Shown one piece after another: positions 59,389 to 64,000 of a stretch of 64,000 bases of DNA (positions within the stretch are counted from its first letter, which is position 1; the number at the start of each line of letters is the position of its first letter). Under the pieces are notes generated by a model, which ran no database searches, was not told the DNA's origin, and saw nothing but the letters and a program-made list of their open reading frames with translations. The position numbers and the translations under genes are program-made. Origin of the DNA: Arachidicoccus ginsenosidivorans (lineage in GTDB: Bacteria > Bacteroidota > Bacteroidia > Chitinophagales > Chitinophagaceae). The stretch covers positions 4,154,001 through 4,218,000 of the forward strand of contig NZ_CP042434.1 of NCBI RefSeq assembly GCF_007971385.1. Reading direction: 5' to 3'.

Positions 59389-60788
59389 ATGGGCAAAAAG
59401 TCTGCTAAGGCAGATCTGAAAGACGCTAATGGGTTAGCCAAAGAGAATCTCAAATTAAAAAAGGAGGTTATCCAACTAAAGAAGACTGTTGCTCGACTTG
59501 AAAAGAATTGCAATTTAAAAAACAAAGCTATTGTTGATTTGCGTGATAAACTCCGTATTGCTAAGCTTCCCAAGAATAGCTCCAATAGCTCAAGGCCACC
59601 ATCAACCGATTTATACAAACCCGGTTAAATCAGGCAAAAAGCCAGGTGGCCAACCAGGGCATAAAGGACATACGCTAGCCTTTTGTACCGATGAGCCGGA
59701 TGAGGAAATATTCCACAGTCCAGACACTTGCTCTTCCTGTGGAGGGAGTCTAAAAGAGGTTGAAGCTGAGCAGGGAGAAGTGCATCAGGTTATTGACATT
59801 AGCGTTCCTTCCAAGGTCATAATAAACCATCATAGCATGATTAAGAGATGTAGCTGTGGTAAATGCAACAAAGGAACATTCCCGTCGGGCGTAAAAGGGA
59901 TGGTTAATTATGGGCCTGCAATCAGTGCCCTAATTGCAAATTTATCCGTTTGTCAATATGTTTCTTGTGCAAGAGTAGCTGGGTTTATTGAAGACCTCTA
60001 CAAAATCCATATGAGCTCTGCTACGGTTTCTAATATATTAGGGCGATTTGCTAAAAATTGTAAAAACAATATTGAGCAAATCAAAGAGAACCTGTATTTA
60101 TCTGAGGTCGTAAATTCTGATGAAACAGGAAACAAGGTAAATGGTGCAAAATGGTGGATGCACACTTATCAAAATGATTTGTTTACCTTTATTGGTGCGC
60201 ATCCATCCAGAGGGGCAGGTTGCCCAACAAGAATTCTTTCCATTTGGTTTCCCAAACAGTGTATTGGTGCATGATTGTTTATCTATGCAACTGGCTACAC
60301 CAGCGTGGGCTCACCAAATTTGTAATTCACATTTACTTCGTGAATTAAAGGCAATGATGGAAGCCCATCCAGAAGTAAATTGGCCAAAGCAGCTCACTCG
60401 ATTAATAAAGGATGCCTTAGCGCTTTATAAGGAAGGCTCTTCCCCAACTGAGGTGACAAAAATTGAAGACCGTTTAACCAAACTGCTTAATCAGAAAATG
60501 GGGAATGCGGCAGGCAAAATACCTGCTATGTGGAAAGGACTTAATAAACATCGAGACAAAATCTTTTTGTTTCTCAAGTATCCAGATAAAAATATTCCTC
60601 CTGAGAACAATGCAGCTGAACGTGCGATTAGGAACGTAAAAGTAAAAATAAAGGTCTCAGGTCAATTTAAATCTGGGGACGGGGCAAAGGACTATGCCAC
60701 TATTAGGTCTGTTGTAGACACAAAAAGAAAGCACAAACAAAACGTCCATGACGAACTAGTGCGGATTGCCAGTACTCCTTTAAATTAG
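59389..60788 (+). pseudogene. IS66 family transposase (TnpC-like), two frameshifts
   Basis: Three frames rebuild a 465-aa IS66 transposase. An N-terminal coiled coil (about 1-60, NSSNSSRPPSTD) is followed by a zinc-finger part (CSSCGGSL and CSCGKCNKG) and the DDE domain: Asp of VVNSDETGNK, Asp of SVLVHDC, and Glu of NNAAERAIRN. One surplus C at 59620-59622 and one surplus G at 60212-60215 break the frame. The ATG at 59389 is chosen over the GTG at 59377. It is the only IS66 gene here, so the element resembles the single-gene ISBst12 group. Both breaks may be base-count errors. Confidence 0.85.
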
Positions 60789-61068
60789 CTTCATATAACT
60801 TATTCAAATCTTCCTGTGCTGGGTCAATTTGTATTGCCAGGAGTTATTGGTTTGCATCTACAACAAATTCAATTCGAGACCTGTCAATTCCTTACGTCAA
60901 TAACATATAATCAGCCACCATTTATACTAGGCAATATAGTAATATAAATAATAGCCACTTGCCTAGCATGCAGTCACCAATATCATATTTCATACATAAA
61001 TTCTCAATCTAAAGTTATAACACACTCACAACTATATAAATTTAAGCGATTTACCACCTGATAGTTAC
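60789..61068. other. right end of the element, gene-free
   Basis: About 280 A/T-rich bases after the transposase stop to the right inverted repeat. Nothing else was seen. Confidence 0.5.
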
Positions 61069-61076
61069 CTCCATGT
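61069..61076. repeat. 8-bp target-site duplication, right copy
   Basis: CTCCATGT, identical to 57551-57558. Coding resumes straight after it with the GH5 frame. Confidence 0.85.
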
Positions 61077-61228
61077 TAAAGAAGTCAGCCAGTTCTTTAG
61101 GCGGCTGGACCGAAAATGATCTTAAAGCTTCAGGGATTCACACCAAAAACCTATTAAAAAATACTAGCCCCCTTTATTATATTAACAATTTAGGTTTTAG
61201 TTATTTTAAATTATGGATAATTAATTGA
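61077..61228 (+). pseudogene. GH5 glycosidase, 3' part
   Basis: After the right target duplication the frame reads LKKSASSLGGWTENDLKASG and on to a TGA at 61226-61228. This is the typical GH5 tail (Gly-Gly-Trp then a basic helix). It joins in frame to the 5' part: 922 corrected bases before plus 152 after make 1074, or 358 codons exactly. It cannot be expressed alone without a start. Confidence 0.85.
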
Positions 61229-61390
61229 TTGTGAATTTTTGTCTTTTTTAATTGTTAATATGTTTGGATTGGTCAAAATTAGATTATCGATTGCAATTGC
61301 TAAAAATTGTTAAGAATGGACAACGAATAGTTAAAAAAGTATTACAATTTGAAAGGGCGATCTTCTAATTTTGGTTAAAACTTACAAACA

Positions 61391-64000
61391 ATGATTAAGG
61401 AAAAGTATTACAAATTATTGGCGTTCTTTTCATTCATCCTGATCACCGGAACTGTACTTGCCCAGACTCGGATTGTAAAAGGGAATGTGAAAGATGAGAA
61501 TGGCCAGCCCCTGGAGCTGGTTTCGGTCTCAGAAGTGGGTGGTAAACACCAGGCCCTAACCGAAAAAAATGGTGATTTTAGTATTGAAGTGGCACCAGGC
61601 ACTAAGTTTCTACAGTTTGTTTACACTGGTAAAACAAATGTGGTCAAAGCGTTTGAAATCGGAAAACCTTTGAATATTCAAATGGTTTCCACAGACTCCA
61701 AATTAAATGATGTTGTAGTGATTGGTTATGGTACCCAGAAAAGAGGAGATCTTAATGCGGCCGCCTCATCCATCAGTGCAAAGGATATTGAAAACTTACC
61801 AAATGCCAGTATTGACCAAATGATGCAGGGGAAGGCTGCCGGTGTGACGATCACCCAGAATTCGGGCCAACCTGGTAGTAACACCTCTGTTCATATCAGG
61901 GGGATAACCAGTTTTAATGGTTCTGAGCCCTTATATGTAATTGACGGCGTAGAAATGACCGGTTCTCAGGGGGGGAACAGCAGACGACTCCTGGTAGTTC
62001 ACAGCAGGAAACGGGTGTCAGCCCACTAGCGATGTTAAATCCAAACGATATCGAATCTATTGACATCTTGAAAGATGCAGCGGCTACGGCCATTTATGGT
62101 AGCCGCGGTTCTAATGGGGTTGTATTTATTACCACAAAACATGGTAGAGGCTCAGCGGTTGTTTCTTATGATGGTTTTGTGGGAGCACAAAAACAGGGTA
62201 AACTTTTGGATGTAATGGATCTGCAGCAATATGCCAGGTTTGAAAGTGATCTGGCTAGGGCCTTTGGCATGCAACCCCGCTCTGAATTTGCCAATCCCGC
62301 TGCTTTAGGGAAAGGCACAGATTGGCAAAAGGCGATTTTCAATACAGCGCTGGAAACCAGTCATAATATCTCCGTGTCCGGTAATGCCAACAAAACGGAT
62401 TATTATCTATCTGGTGGTTATTTTGACCAGGATGGTACGGTAACCGGATTTAATTTTAAAAGGTACACTTTCAGGGCAAATCTCAATTCCCAGGTAACCG
62501 ATTGGTTAAAAATGGGCGGCACCTTTGGTGGGATGCGTAGCAATCAAGATATCGGCATGGGTGATAATACTGGGGTGATCTATTATGCGCTGCTTACACC
62601 ACCTGATCAACCCGTTTATAATGCGGATGGCACCTTCGCAGGTCCGTCTGTCTCTTCAGACGGGACTGTGCTGGGCGGATTAAATCCGGTTCAACAGGCG
62701 CTTGCCAAAACCAATAACTTGGTGAGAAATCAAATTAATGGAAGTGTGTATGCGGAAATAAAATTTTTAAAAGGGTTTTCATTGCGCTCTGAGCTAAATG
62801 GCGATTTTCACTGGTCTGATAATCTGACATTCAATCCGACCTATAGCTATGGGTTAACAGGGACGGATCCCAGTAAATGGCAGTCTAATCAGACGGCTAG
62901 CATGGCTAGAAGAACCAGTAACAGTACCTATTGGAGTTGGAAAGAAATTCTGAACTACAACAACACATGGGGTAAACACAGCTTAAATGCAATGGCCGGA
63001 CATGAAACCTGGTATTCCTATTATGATCAATTGGGTTTTTCAGGAACGGGCTTTGTTGCAGGCAATGATCTGAAAAGCATTGCTTTGGCTACAGAACAAA
63101 ACCCAGCTACAGAATCGAACTCCACTTCAACGATGGAATCTTTTCTGGCCCGTGCTATTTATTCCTACGATAATAAATATAGTTTAACAGCAAATATCAG
63201 AAGAGATAAATCCTCCAACTTTGCCGATGGGTATAACGTAGCTTATTTCCCTGGTGTGGCAGCTTCCTGGAAAATATCCAATGAGCCCTTCTTCCAAAAT
63301 GCGAAAGGCGTTATGGATAATTTTAAACTCAGGCTTAGTTATGGAACAACGGGTAATTCCAGCATTCCTGCATATGCTTATGGAGCAACTTTACATACGG
63401 TCCAGACTTGGCAAGGGGTCGGGTTTGTGGCTTCCAATGTGCCCAATCTTAAATTACAATGGGAAACGGCCATACAATCAAACTTAGGGATAGACTTTGG
63501 GTTTTTAGATGAACGCTTGTCAGGAAGTGCTGATTTTTATATAAAAACCTCCAAAGATTTTTTATTCCACCAACCGCTTCCTGCCTTTTTAGTTGGTGGT
63601 CCAAATGATTATGATGATCAGACTTCGGTAGTTTCCTCCCCTTATGTCAATGCAGGTAATATCCGTAATACAGGCTTTGAATTTACCATAAATAGTCGCA
63701 ATATTACCCATGATAAATTTCAGTGGAATACGACTTTAACCTTTTCTCATTATAAAAACAAGGTGATGTCGCTCAATGGTGCTCCTGCCATTGTACAGTC
63801 AAAGTCGCTTGCTTATATCACCCTGGCCGATATTACCAGAACCATCGTTGGACAACCAGTAGGTGAATTTTATGGTTATAAGGTCAAAGGATTGGTGCAG
63901 ACAGAAGATGACCTCAAGTGGTTGGCCCAGCATCCACAAAATGTTACTGGAACACCGCAGACGGTGACCAGCGACCGCACGAATGCGAATCACATCTGGT
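61391..64000 (+). pseudogene. SusC/RagA-type TonB receptor (partial at right edge, frameshifted)
   Basis: A signal peptide (ending GTVLAQT), a carboxypeptidase-regulatory-like domain (about 24-100) and a plug domain (VVVIGYGTQKRGDLNAA, then [23 protein letters not shown]) lead to a frame break in a run of seven G (61969-61975). One more G restores [14 protein letters not shown] and the SusC signature [26 protein letters not shown] in the next frame. The barrel then runs open to the window edge. It is probably the glycan import receptor of the locus, with SusD expected to the right. It lies 160 bases after the GH5 tail. The G run could be a sequencing error or a slippage site. Confidence 0.87.

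Larger units (their letters stand above)
57559..61068. mobile_element. 3510-bp IS66-like insertion with TnpB and IS630 fragment
   Basis: The insertion is bounded by 8-bp direct repeats. The left end starts GTTACTACTCAG. The right end, read inward from 61068, is GTAACTATCAGG. These are imperfect inverted repeats of about 12 bases with the GT-start typical of IS66. The element holds a minus-strand TnpB gene, a fragment of an IS630-type transposase, and a plus-strand IS66 TnpC-like transposase with two frameshifts. It lies inside GH5, between SM and LKKSAS codons. The TnpB stop is only about 30 bases from the left end. Confidence 0.8.

Overview
The window looks like a chromosomal piece of a Bacteroidota bacterium, probably from the Chitinophagaceae or a near relative. 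The grounds are a SusC-type receptor, other TonB receptors with a carboxypeptidase-regulatory-like N-terminus, a hybrid-style propeller histidine kinase with a receiver/AraC partner, a C-terminal type IX secretion sorting domain, DUF3024, BatB/BatC, and several polysaccharide-utilisation glycosidases. No rRNA, tRNA or CRISPR array was seen. The species is not determined.

Layout. 1-7.6 kb: a minus-strand operon-like module of a small XRE regulator, an SNF2/RapA-like helicase (frameshifted just after its Walker A motif) and a very large Eco57I-type DNA methyltransferase that runs off the left edge; this is a likely anti-phage or restriction module. 7.9-11.1 kb: a DUF3024 protein and a TonB receptor preceded by a TPP riboswitch, so a thiamine-related uptake receptor. 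11.2-12.5 kb: a lone AAA15-type ATPase. 12.6-20 kb: a GH63/MGH1-like glucosidase, an SDR oxidoreductase, and a TolC plus periplasmic-adaptor pair with no pump. 20-28 kb: housekeeping and hypothetical genes (TIGR02757/DUF2400, TPR-HTH regulator, lipoprotein, WG-repeat protein, AraC regulator, aldo/keto reductase). 28.4-32 kb: an outer-membrane beta-barrel receptor and a 1.2 kb gene-free stretch with 13-bp tandem repeats.

32-64 kb is dominated by glycan use: a Tat-exported glycosylasparaginase, GH95 fucosidase, a 1580-residue multi-domain SGNH protein with a T9SS tail, a two-gene sensor system, a GH92 mannosidase, a DUF4965 glutaminase-like protein, a phosphodiester glycosidase, a GH5 glycosidase and a SusC receptor. 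Together they suggest dismantling of N-linked or other glycoprotein glycans. Interleaved are a class-D-beta-lactamase-like lipoprotein lacking the catalytic lysine, BatB/BatC, and a 3-oxoacid CoA-transferase.

The GH5 gene is split by a 3510-bp IS66-like insertion (57559-61068) with an exact 8-bp target duplication. The insertion also holds a TnpB nuclease gene and an IS630-like fragment. When the insertion and one missing base are corrected, the GH5 reading frame closes perfectly (357 aa).

Ten one-base frameshifts were found, every one explicable as a short homopolymer with one base too few (eight cases) or too many (two cases in the IS66 transposase). This points to homopolymer-length errors in the assembly, although real decay cannot be excluded from sequence alone. 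Genes so affected are listed as pseudogene and their restored product is described.
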